This document shows, one piece after another, positions 7,163 to 15,509 of a stretch of DNA of 64,000 nucleotides; position 1 is the stretch's first letter; each line of letters starts with the position of its first letter. The position numbers were made by a program, and so were the translations under genes. Source of the stretch: JACDET01 sp038253825 (GTDB lineage Bacteria; Patescibacteriota; Microgenomatia; Levybacterales; UBA12049); assembly GCA_038253825.1 (NCBI GenBank), contig JBBSGT010000002.1:3800-67799 (forward strand). The letters run 5' to 3'. Below the pieces are notes generated by a model. That model was not told where the DNA came from. It saw nothing but the letters and a program-made list of their open reading frames with translations, and made no database searches.

Positions 7163-8404
7163 ATGACTTTTAATAAACGAATTACAACAGCAATCGCAAC
7201 AGGAGCAGTCTTAGTTAACGCTTTGGCTCCAGTCGCATTTGCGAACACACTTACTGTTTCAGGCAATGGCGCAACATCAAACAGTGCAGTCAATGTCACA
7301 AACAGTTCAAACGCAGTTGTTAATCAAACTAACAACGCAAACATTACTAATAATGTTTCATCAAATGCAACTACAGGTGATAACAGTTCAAACTTTAACA
7401 CCGGTGGAAACACTACGATCAGAACAGGTAATGCAAATAACACCGTTAATGTCACAAACGCAGCGAACTTGAATCAAGCTTCTCTGTCAAATTGTGCATC
7501 ATGCAACGGCGGAGCAACTAACGTTACTGTTTCAGGTAACGGAGCATTCAGTGATAACGATGGAAGTGTCAATAACACAAGCAACGTTTTCCTGAATCAA
7601 AATAATGCAGCAAACTTCGACAACAATGTTACGGCTAACTCTACAACTGGTGCAAACGATGCATCGTACAACACAGGTGGAGATAGTGTTATCTTAACTG
7701 GAAACGCAAGAAACACTGTCGGTGTAAGTAACGAAGCTAACGCTAACGTTGCTCAACTCGGCGGCTCTAATGGTACTGCTGGATCAGCCAGTCTTATCAT
7801 CAAAGACAACGGTGCATTCAGTGATAACAGTGTAGCTTTGAATCATAACTCAGCAGTTGTGCTGGGTCAAAGTAACGATGCTACTATCAGTAACGATGTC
7901 GATGCAAATGCTAAAACCGGAAATAACTCATCACAATTCAACACAGGTGGATTCACTGGAATCTCAACTGGAAATGCTACAGACAAAGTTAACGTAGATA
8001 ATATGGCTAACTTTAATGCAGCATCACTCGATTGTGGATGTGTTCTAGATGGAACTAACGTTAAAGTAGCAGGAAATGGTGCTGAATCTGAGAATTCTGT
8101 AGATGCAGCAGCAAACAATGCTGTTTTTAACGATCAAGCTAATAGTGCTGACCTTGGAAACAATGTAAATGGTGATGCTAAAACGGGTTCTAACGACCTC
8201 GGATTTAGTACAGGAGATGTTACAGGTGACCCAGTCATCTACACAGGTGTTTCTAATTCAACCACCGGTGTAAACAACTCAGGTAACGTCAATGTCTTAG
8301 GCAATGGCGGAACCACTATGCACCTTCCTTGGAACAATACTGAAGTAGGGACTTCATTTGACCTTTCAGGTCTTTGGACTCTTCTTCACGGCTGGATGGC
8401 ATAA
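7163..8404 (+). CDS. Secreted curlin-like repeat protein (four ~90-residue repeats)
   Basis: 413 residues with a signal peptide (cleavage expected after AFA at about residue 27) and a mature part rich in Asn, Thr, Ser, Gly and Ala. Four repeats of 89-91 residues are marked by NGA at residues 35, 126, 216 and 305. Each has a Q/N-rich strand (NQTNNANI, NQNNAAN, GQSNDATI) followed by a TGxNxSxxNTGG turn and a TGNA motif. This recalls curlin or beta-solenoid fibre repeats. It contains close cysteine pairs (C110/C113 and C291/C293). No membrane anchor is seen. A good ribosome site (GAGGGGGTGA) precedes the ATG. A relative follows 120 bases downstream. Probable role: surface fibre or adhesin. The exact fold is unknown. 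Confidence 0.8.
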   Translation: MTFNKRITTAIATGAVLVNALAPVAFANTLTVSGNGATSNSAVNVTNSSNAVVNQTNNANITNNVSSNATTGDNSSNFNTGGNTTIRTGNANNTVNVTNAANLNQASLSNCASCNGGATNVTVSGNGAFSDNDGSVNNTSNVFLNQNNAANFDNNVTANSTTGANDASYNTGGDSVILTGNARNTVGVSNEANANVAQLGGSNGTAGSASLIIKDNGAFSDNSVALNHNSAVVLGQSNDATISNDVDANAKTGNNSSQFNTGGFTGISTGNATDKVNVDNMANFNAASLDCGCVLDGTNVKVAGNGAESENSVDAAANNAVFNDQANSADLGNNVNGDAKTGSNDLGFSTGDVTGDPVIYTGVSNSTTGVNNSGNVNVLGNGGTTMHLPWNNTEVGTSFDLSGLWTLLHGWMA

Positions 8405-8408
8405 TAAT

Positions 8409-8460
8409 TTGTTCGGTAGTGGTGCTTTGCTAGCACTTCAGTAAGGCACCCTACCAACAA
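8409..8460 (+). promoter_or_regulatory. Intercistronic hairpin between the two repeat-protein genes
   Basis: TTGTTcGGTAG (8409-8419) pairs with CTACCAACAA (8451-8460) with one bulged base, and GGTGC (8421-8425) with GCACC (8446-8450). No T run follows, so it is unlikely to be a simple terminator. An RNA-processing or stability element that sets the ratio of the two proteins is plausible. Confidence 0.55.
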
Positions 8461-8526
8461 AGAAAATAAGAATAGAGAATGAGGAATGAAGAAAAACAAT
8501 CTAACTATAACACAATTAATAAACAT

Positions 8527-10773
8527 ATGAAAAATTTACTTAAAAAATACATTGCAATAATCACAATCACAGCTGTACTTTTCTTACAGGTAAGTCCTGC
8601 ATTGGTACGGGCGGATGATGTATCTCCAGCACCAACTGTTTCTACAACACCTCCTATAGAACCAACAGCGCCGATTGCACCGACCGCTCCTGCAGCACCT
8701 GATCAAACATCTGGTAATACTGCAAATATCATACCAACTCCTACGCCTGATGCTGTGGCTGTTGCTCGAGATGCACAAAAAGCTGCAGCAAAAGCAGCAT
8801 GGGAAGCAGCTTATTATGCTACCCCAACTCCTACTCCAGCAGGGGGCAATACAGGAGTCACTTCAAATGGAAATAACGGAAATACAGCAATAAGTACAGG
8901 AATTGCAAACAATAATGGTTCAACTGTCACGACAGCGAACACAAATGGAGCAACCGTGCTGGGTGGAACAGGAAAAGGTTCAGGATCATCAGCAGTTGTA
9001 AATAATGGCAATGGTGTAGGATCAAATAATAATGGTTCTTCGGCTTCAATTGTAAATAGTGACACTAATCAGAACAACAGTGCGCAGGTGGGTAATGTTT
9101 TAAATCAATCATCAACAACTGGATCAAATAATTCCTCAATAAATGTTGGTAATACAAGTATCAACTCCGGTAACTCGAACACTTCAGGAACAGCAGTTAC
9201 AGCTGTTAATACGAATATGGCAGGGGTGCAAGTCTCTCAATTTGATGTCAATAATGATACAACGGGAGATCTCGTTCTTACACCAGAGATGTTTGCAGCC
9301 AATTGTGTCTCAAATTGTGGAGGAACAGGCAAGGTCTCCAATACAGGCAACGGGGCAAATTCAAATAATACGGCAGATGCGACACAACAAATAAATGGTA
9401 CGACATTTCAAAACAACGACGCAGCTGTCGGCAATAATATGACTTTGTCCGCAAATTCAGGTAATAACGCTACTTCCTATAACACTGGTGGTGACAATAC
9501 AATTACTACCGGGAATGCCAATGTTTCAGCAAATTCACTCGTATTTGCCAACAACAATATCGCAGGAAATGTTACTTACGGCGTCGTCAACCTCTACGGC
9601 AATCTTACCGGTGATATCGTTATTCCAGATTTTACGAATGGACCGGTCACCGGGACTGGTACTGGTACAACAACAGCAAATACTAATAATGGAGCCGGTT
9701 CTACGAATAATACTGGTTCTGATAATATCGCTAACTCAAATACCTCCCAGAACAACGACGCAACCATTAACAATAATTTAATTATCAATGGCACCACGGG
9801 TGGTAATAGTGCAAACGGAACAACAGATGGCAACACTACTCTCGTCACAGGAAGCACTAAGGTTGATGCAAATGTTCTTAATGTTGCAAATAATAACGTG
9901 GACGGTGGTAATATGTGGCTTGTTCTCGTCAACGATGCCGGGAATTGGGTAGGTCAGTTACTCGGTGCACCTGCAGGAGCTAATGCTGCTGCATCAGCAG
10001 GAACAACACTTTCTTATGGGCCTGACGGACAAATTACTGCCTCAAATGGTAGCAATGGAGCTGGCTCTACGAACAATACAAATGTGTCTAGTTCCACCAA
10101 TAGTACAAACGGACAAAACAATAACGGAGTCATTAATAATACATTGAACTTATCCGCAAATACTGGCAATAATCAAGCAAATTACAATACCGGTGGAAAC
10201 AACACTATCAAAACCGGTAATGCAAACGTCGTTGCAAATATGGTCAACTTCGTCAACAATAACATCACAGGTACAGGTCATCTCTATGTTGTTGTCGTGA
10301 ATGTGTTCCATGATTGGCTGGGCAATTTAGTAACTCCAGGACAAACTGATCCAAATGATCCTGCCAAGGCAAAAAGCAACACGACACAAAGCGCACAAGC
10401 ACTACAACCTACAGCAGCACCAACGAATAATACGACAACAACAACTGGACAGACAACTACTGACAGTGTCACACCTTCTGATGCTCCAGCTGGTACTGAG
10501 ATAGCAACAAACAGTGGATCATCAACAATTTACTCTTCATCACATAACCGTGCAATAGTACATGGTGGTACAACCGGGAATTTATCAAATGCTAAAGTAG
10601 CTGGTGCTAGTACCGACAATCCGAATGACAGTCACAATGCAGCTACAGTCCTGGGTGCACAAGATAGTAAAAAGATATTGACTATTAACTTAGCATGGCT
10701 CTTACTCATTGTTCCGGTTATGCTCTTTGGATTACTTGGAAAGAAGCTACTCGTAAAACGCTTCGCAAAATAA
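8527..10773 (+). CDS. Secreted, C-terminally anchored curlin-like repeat protein
   Basis: 748 residues counted from ATG 8527, which starts a clean signal peptide (MKNLLKKYIAII...VRADD); an upstream in-frame ATG at 8479 would add a polar 16-residue lead. After the signal come Pro/Thr/Ala-rich linkers, then at least three strong repeats with the same QNND...NTGG...TGNA pattern as the 7163 protein. In this protein each repeat ends in a hydrophobic strand block such as GVVNLYGNL or VVVVNVFHDWLGN. A Thr/Asn/Ser-rich stalk leads to a C-terminal membrane helix followed by KKLLVKRFAK. I infer that it is the cell-bound anchor or nucleator for a fibre made with the preceding anchorless protein. Confidence 0.78.
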   Translation: MKNLLKKYIAIITITAVLFLQVSPALVRADDVSPAPTVSTTPPIEPTAPIAPTAPAAPDQTSGNTANIIPTPTPDAVAVARDAQKAAAKAAWEAAYYATPTPTPAGGNTGVTSNGNNGNTAISTGIANNNGSTVTTANTNGATVLGGTGKGSGSSAVVNNGNGVGSNNNGSSASIVNSDTNQNNSAQVGNVLNQSSTTGSNNSSINVGNTSINSGNSNTSGTAVTAVNTNMAGVQVSQFDVNNDTTGDLVLTPEMFAANCVSNCGGTGKVSNTGNGANSNNTADATQQINGTTFQNNDAAVGNNMTLSANSGNNATSYNTGGDNTITTGNANVSANSLVFANNNIAGNVTYGVVNLYGNLTGDIVIPDFTNGPVTGTGTGTTTANTNNGAGSTNNTGSDNIANSNTSQNNDATINNNLIINGTTGGNSANGTTDGNTTLVTGSTKVDANVLNVANNNVDGGNMWLVLVNDAGNWVGQLLGAPAGANAAASAGTTLSYGPDGQITASNGSNGAGSTNNTNVSSSTNSTNGQNNNGVINNTLNLSANTGNNQANYNTGGNNTIKTGNANVVANMVNFVNNNITGTGHLYVVVVNVFHDWLGNLVTPGQTDPNDPAKAKSNTTQSAQALQPTAAPTNNTTTTTGQTTTDSVTPSDAPAGTEIATNSGSSTIYSSSHNRAIVHGGTTGNLSNAKVAGASTDNPNDSHNAATVLGAQDSKKILTINLAWLLLIVPVMLFGLLGKKLLVKRFAK

Positions 10774-10794
10774 TGTTGTCCCCATTGTAGAAGT

Positions 10795-11045
10795 TTATTT
10801 TTTAGAAGACATTGCCTTTTTAGGAAAGTTGTTGGTATAAAGTACTGTTGCAAACCAACCCCAATTCTTATCATTGTAACTCTTTGACATCCTGCCAATA
10901 GCCACTTTTATTATACGTTTTTGTATATACTTCCGTTGCAATGTCATTTGATACTTTTGGATCTTATGACGCAAACACCATCATAGCAGCCGTATCATTA
11001 CTCAGTGAATCATAGTCTACTGCTTTTTTACCAACTAGTAGATAA
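10795..11045 (-). pseudogene. Decayed C-terminal fragment of a GH8-like glycosidase
   Basis: Read on the minus strand in shifted frames, the stretch gives VDYDSLSNDTAAMMVFAS, a stop, DPKVSNDIATEVYTKTYN and GYWQDVK, then after a frame change YNDKNWGWFATVLYTNNFP and a stop at 10795-10797. This resembles the end of family-8 glycoside hydrolases (BcsZ-like), which often accompany cellulose-synthase-like GT2 genes. The in-frame stop and the frameshift show that it is a relic. It lies downstream of the GT-C and GT2 genes on the same strand. The rest of 10774-11142 holds nothing else that I can support. Confidence 0.5.
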
Positions 11046-11142
11046 ACCGGACAAAGATCACACAAAACAATGAGTTATATTACAAATAGAATTTAAGTTA
11101 ATAAATATCGTTATATGACGTTTGTAGGATAAATAAATAGTG

Positions 11143-12744
11143 CTAGTTTATTCGTTTAAATATGAGGATATCTTGGGAGGTGTAGACTTTCTTAAAATAT
11201 TTATAAAGATCACCTTGAATTTTTGAGTTATTGTAAATTGCAGACCAAACTGCATCATTCTTTTGCATGACAATCCAGGTTGCATATTTTTCGGGATGTT
11301 TTAGCGATTCATCCCAATATGGTTTGTTTCCTACATAAATTACCTTTTGCATAGGAATTGTGCTTTGGGTAATACTTATCGTCCGAGCATAATCGTCAAT
11401 GAGTACGAATCCCCCATCGTAATGTTCGTTAATAAATTGCTCTACGTTGGTCGGAACTTTATTGGCTGAAAGGCCATGTGTACCATCAGCAAGCGTTATG
11501 ACAGGGGTATCGCCCATAAAGAAAAGTGCTGTTTGTAATATAAGTAACATGATAAGCACAAGTTTCAAACTCTTATGTACTCTTGCAACAAGATAGCCAA
11601 AGAATACAGCCATAAAAGGAATTATCATAACACCATAGCGAACATTGAATAAATGATAATCAAAATGCTGTGGTGTCAAACCAGGAATAAAGATAACTGC
11701 CTGACCCAAAAAGAGTGAGACTACGTTAAAAACAAAAGGAACAAATAAGACCAAGAGTGTTCCAATTCTTGCTTTAGCAGAATTACTTGCCAGAAAAACT
11801 ATCGACCCAACAAGAGAAATAACGAAAATAAAGAATCCAGTGTTTGCTAGTGCTGTGTAGACATAATAAATAATTGATAAGAGCAGGTTATGATATGCAG
11901 GTAATTCACCTTTTGCCATCCAAGCGAGTTGTTGAGATTTTGCAGAATAAATACTATCAGTAAAATATAAAGGATCACCCAAAATTAAACCGCCCCAAAC
12001 GAACCAGCAAAGGATACCAAATCCGGCCAGGGTCACAAACAAAATCATATCTCCTTTTTGTCTGACAAAAAGTTTACGATTAAAAATACCAGGAGAGATA
12101 ACAATAAGTGTTTCGAAAAGAACGAGAAACCAACCATCATATCGTGTTAAAGATGCACCGAAAGCAAAAAGACCTGCAAGTATCAGCGAGGATAAAACGT
12201 GATTTCCATGAAGGTATTTAACAAAATAATAAGATGACAAGATGAAGAAAGCAATAAGGGGTATTTCAGTCATTGGGGTTGATTGCAAATATAAAATATT
12301 AAGATTCGTGGCAAAAATGGTAAATGCAATAAAAGATGCAAAGTTATGTTGTGTGATGAGTCTTGTGAGTTTAAAGATATAAATACAAGCAATGACATAA
12401 AAAATACCTGAGATCAGTGAACCTGCAAGACCTGTACGCCATAAAGGATCTGCTATAACAAATGGCAGCATTAAAATATGCGTCATCGGTAACCAAATGC
12501 CACCGAGTTGCGCAAACCCAGGTGTTAAACCGTTCACTACTTTTTTAGCGATATTGATATGTGATTCAGCGTCGCCGTAAGCAAGTATCCAGTGATTGAT
12601 ATACGAAATATACGTAGCAATAAACGCAGCACATATCGACAGGAGAAAAATCATTTTTTCCATATTTGTCGAAAAGAAAAGTTTTATCTTTTTATTGAAA
12701 CTCTCCATAAATGTTTGTTGTCTGGTGATAATAAAACTTTGCAT
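11143..12744 (-). CDS. GT-C-type membrane glycosyltransferase, paralog family A
   Basis: 533 residues with about eleven membrane helices and a soluble C-terminal part of roughly 110 residues. The first loop has the shared motif GDAESHINIAKKVV then TPGFAQLGGIWLP, which recurs almost unchanged in the proteins at 24067, 45282 and 46893. Acidic residues in this loop are the usual catalytic base in GT-C enzymes (GT39/PMT, ArnT-like), which move a sugar from a polyprenyl-phosphate carrier to an acceptor outside the membrane. Substrate unknown. It starts 4 bases after the stop of the GT2 fusion gene, so both are one operon; the GT2 partner could make the polyprenyl-linked donor. Confidence 0.75.
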   Translation of the reverse strand: MQSFIITRQQTFMESFNKKIKLFFSTNMEKMIFLLSICAAFIATYISYINHWILAYGDAESHINIAKKVVNGLTPGFAQLGGIWLPMTHILMLPFVIADPLWRTGLAGSLISGIFYVIACIYIFKLTRLITQHNFASFIAFTIFATNLNILYLQSTPMTEIPLIAFFILSSYYFVKYLHGNHVLSSLILAGLFAFGASLTRYDGWFLVLFETLIVISPGIFNRKLFVRQKGDMILFVTLAGFGILCWFVWGGLILGDPLYFTDSIYSAKSQQLAWMAKGELPAYHNLLLSIIYYVYTALANTGFFIFVISLVGSIVFLASNSAKARIGTLLVLFVPFVFNVVSLFLGQAVIFIPGLTPQHFDYHLFNVRYGVMIIPFMAVFFGYLVARVHKSLKLVLIMLLILQTALFFMGDTPVITLADGTHGLSANKVPTNVEQFINEHYDGGFVLIDDYARTISITQSTIPMQKVIYVGNKPYWDESLKHPEKYATWIVMQKNDAVWSAIYNNSKIQGDLYKYFKKVYTSQDILIFKRIN

Positions 12745-12748
12745 ACTT

Positions 12749-14965
12749 TTAAATACCTACCATATTTTTCGTTGCCAATTCTTTCTTTACTACTTGTTTC
12801 ACTTGATCACTTGTTTCTTTAAGTTTAAGATGCAAACCGTGTTTTGTTTTTGACCAATGATGGGGTTTTACAATAAGTTGATATAAAGCAATCCATGATG
12901 CAATACTCATTGTTAGCCAGTAAAGTGGAACCAGAAAGACATACTGTATAAGATCGTAATGACCATGTTTTGCACAACCGATCATGTAGTAATAAAGATA
13001 TAAGAAATTACCCACTACCAATGAAAATACACCCATATAAAGAACAGGTGCTGGGAAAAAGGATTCAATAAAATCACCGACAAAAGGACGGAAAATAAAA
13101 TAAGTCAACGTAATAAACCACATTAACGGATTGATAAAAAGTGAAAGTACTTTTCCACCTATTACCAGTTGGAATGTAATAAGATGTACACGTTTATTAC
13201 TTGGCAAAAAAGTTTTCAGATTTCTGGTATGAACGAGGTATGTTTGCATGTATCCCTTAATCCATCGTGAACGTTGTGCAAACCAGTTCATAAGGCTGCT
13301 ATTTGCTTCTTCCAGTGTCTCTGAATCAACAATGGCTGTCGTATAACCTTCTTTAACCAACCGAATTCCAAGATCAGCATCTTCTGTCACATTAAAACTA
13401 TCCCATCCTTTGAGTTTGTGTAAGTCTTTGGTTCTAAAATGGTTTGAAGTTCCACCAAGAGGAATTGGGGCTCCAATAGATTGCAACCCCGTTAAAACAA
13501 GATCAAACCAAAGTGAATATTCAGCGGTAAAGACTCGAGTTAAGAAATTTTGTTGGGGATTATAGAAATTTAATTTGGCTTGGACACAAATCGTATTTCT
13601 TCGAGCTTTCGCAAAAGCTATGACTGATTTTTTTAGCTGCAATGGATCAGGTGCATCTTCAGCATCATAAATTACTGCATACTCTCCTGTCGCTTTGGTC
13701 AAACCATAATTACAAGCTTTTGGCTTGGTTTTTGGATAAGAGTGAGGAACAATAACAACTTCAAAATAAGAAGGCAAGTTAAATTTTGCGACTTGATCAA
13801 TCGTCTCTTTATCATTTGCTTCCAACAGCAACATAACTTGTAATTTATCTTTGGGATAAATAAGTTTACTCATAGAGTTAACGAATTGCGGGATCACCTG
13901 CCATTCCTTATAAAGTGGGCAAAAGACTGTGTAGCTAGGCCAAATGTGGTCAGGAATAGCTTGAATTTCTTCGATGGATACTTTAATTTCTGCCGGTTTT
14001 ACAAAGCTTCTGGTAATCAAATAAAGATTAAATAAGAGATCTATAAAATAAAGAAATGTTAAGACTGCGATAAATATAATAATAGTAGTGTGCCAGTTAA
14101 TAATAAGTCCGGTCAGAAGTATAAGCAATGTGACAATTATATAGACTCCTTGTTGAAAGGTAATTCTCTGAAAAGCTGTCTCTGCTGGCTTTAATAATGA
14201 ATAGTGAATGAATTCTTTTCCGTTATAGTGAAATCCATTTCCTTTTACTTTCCTTGTGTTGCGATGAAATGGGATAATTTCTTTTCCTTGAAATTTCATT
14301 TTTATGGCATTAATGCCGATTTCCCAACTCGATTTTAGTAAATGAATTTTTGTTTCACCTGAGGTGCGTTTTGCTAGTCGCATATTTATGGTATCGATTT
14401 TGTAACCAGCATCTAAACTTTTTTTCAGAAATTCTAAATCAAATGTCCAAGGTGAAGGATAAATATGCAGTCGTTCTATAATTTCTTTCTTAAATATTTT
14501 TAAGCCTGACTGAATATCGAAGTTCAGTCCATGGAGAATTTTACCAAAAATATAAAGAAAGCTGCGGCTAAAAAAATTACGAATGAAAGTAGTATTACTG
14601 AGAATACGATTCGCTACAACGACATCAGCCCCTCGATTAATTTTATCAAGCATTTCAGGAATTGATTCAGGTTGATACTGCAAATCACCGTCGATCATAC
14701 AAAGAAGATCATATTGAGCATAACTAAATCCTTCAAGAAGCGACTGGGCCTTGCCTGGGATTCCTTGTTTAAGATATAGACGGACAGGAAAACGCTGAGC
14801 AAAGTGTTTGACGACTGATTGTGTTTTGTCGCTTGAATGATCATCGACCACAATGATCTCGTAAGATATATTTTTGTGGTAAAGCGTATTATTAATACGC
14901 TCAATAAGATGTCCTATATTCCCTACTTCGTTCCAAGTAGGAATGATAATTGAAAGGCTTTGCAT
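12749..14965 (-). CDS. Two-domain membrane GT2: DPM1-like plus cellulose-synthase-like
   Basis: 738 residues. Residues 1-230 are a GT2 domain of polyprenyl-phosphate sugar transferase type (SIIIPTWNE, VDDHSSD, MIDGDLQY). After two membrane helices (about 270-330) comes a second GT2 domain (about 345-600) of the processive, BcsA-like type: CPLYKE, YDAEDAPDP, GGTSNHF, TEDADLG and QRSRWIKGY, the last being the Q/RxxRW signature. Four more membrane helices follow. The second half is closely similar to the stand-alone protein at 41137 and to the middle of the 15510 protein. It likely makes a lipid-linked sugar and a polysaccharide at the membrane. It is divergent from the 15510 gene across a 540-base AT-rich region. 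Confidence 0.85.
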   Translation of the reverse strand: MQSLSIIIPTWNEVGNIGHLIERINNTLYHKNISYEIIVVDDHSSDKTQSVVKHFAQRFPVRLYLKQGIPGKAQSLLEGFSYAQYDLLCMIDGDLQYQPESIPEMLDKINRGADVVVANRILSNTTFIRNFFSRSFLYIFGKILHGLNFDIQSGLKIFKKEIIERLHIYPSPWTFDLEFLKKSLDAGYKIDTINMRLAKRTSGETKIHLLKSSWEIGINAIKMKFQGKEIIPFHRNTRKVKGNGFHYNGKEFIHYSLLKPAETAFQRITFQQGVYIIVTLLILLTGLIINWHTTIIIFIAVLTFLYFIDLLFNLYLITRSFVKPAEIKVSIEEIQAIPDHIWPSYTVFCPLYKEWQVIPQFVNSMSKLIYPKDKLQVMLLLEANDKETIDQVAKFNLPSYFEVVIVPHSYPKTKPKACNYGLTKATGEYAVIYDAEDAPDPLQLKKSVIAFAKARRNTICVQAKLNFYNPQQNFLTRVFTAEYSLWFDLVLTGLQSIGAPIPLGGTSNHFRTKDLHKLKGWDSFNVTEDADLGIRLVKEGYTTAIVDSETLEEANSSLMNWFAQRSRWIKGYMQTYLVHTRNLKTFLPSNKRVHLITFQLVIGGKVLSLFINPLMWFITLTYFIFRPFVGDFIESFFPAPVLYMGVFSLVVGNFLYLYYYMIGCAKHGHYDLIQYVFLVPLYWLTMSIASWIALYQLIVKPHHWSKTKHGLHLKLKETSDQVKQVVKKELATKNMVGI

Positions 14966-15290
14966 ATTGTATTTACTTGTGAAAACAAGATAGAGTTAGT
15001 CATAGTAGGCAGTAGAAACGATTATTTCGTTAAGCAAAAGTATATAGTATTTCTCCCAATAAAGCAAGCCTATAGCAAAATGTAGTAATTTTTTACAATA
15101 ATATTAGTAAGTTCAATAATGAAAATAGGTATAACTTTCTGTTAGCTACTGAGGATAGAGAGCTTGTATTTTTTTAAAAAACTTTAATTTTACTTTATCA
15201 ACTTAGAGTAATTAATATAATGTTTATATTTTTCACAGAGAAATTTCCACGCAAAATATCATACTATCAGATATTTGTCATAATTCCTTA
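14966..15290. other. AT-rich divergent intergenic region
   Basis: No open frame of note on either strand. The sequence is strongly AT-rich and separates the divergent GT2 fusion genes. Promoter-like elements on the plus strand begin at 15291. I see no clear minus-strand promoter for the 14965 gene apart from a TACAAT that abuts its ATG. Confidence 0.5.
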
Positions 15291-15320
15291 TTGACATGAG
15301 GTAAAACTTTCTGTTATCTT
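15291..15320 (+). promoter_or_regulatory. Possible distal promoter for the GT mega-gene
   Basis: Perfect TTGACA (15291-15296), 18-base spacer, TATCTT (15315-15320). The -10 is only fair. It would give a leader of about 180 bases. Confidence 0.35.
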
Positions 15321-15365
15321 ATGTACTAAGACTGCCCCAAAAATAGGAGAATTTTAATTTACTAC

Positions 15366-15394
15366 TTTACTATAAGACGGTTATAGTGTATAAT
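15366..15394 (+). promoter_or_regulatory. Proximal promoter for the GT mega-gene
   Basis: TTTACT (15366-15371), 17-base spacer, perfect TATAAT (15389-15394); predicted start near 15401. Confidence 0.6.
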
Positions 15395-15404
15395 ACTCAA
15401 AATT

Positions 15405-15467
15405 AGGATTGGATAATTGCTGATGAAGCTAAAAAAATAATTAGCTTGTAAAAAATCCAGTCCTTTT
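15405..15467 (+). promoter_or_regulatory. Leader hairpin at the start of the GT mega-gene mRNA
   Basis: AGGATTGGAT (15405-15414) pairs with ATCCAGTCCT (15455-15464) with one G-U pair, enclosing a second stem AAGCTA (15426-15431)/TAGCTT (15442-15447). Only four T's follow (15464-15467). It would form right at the 5' end of the transcript from the proximal promoter. It could be a weak attenuator or a stabilising 5' hairpin. Confidence 0.5.
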
Positions 15468-15509
15468 ATGATAATTTATCAGCTCATAGTATCATACATT
15501 GCAAAATAT

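Noticed and set aside
8584..10472. Several long open frames on both strands within the repeat-protein genes
   Set aside because: They follow from low-complexity Asn/Thr/Ser codons; their translations are periodic or low complexity and lack starts, ribosome sites and family motifs.
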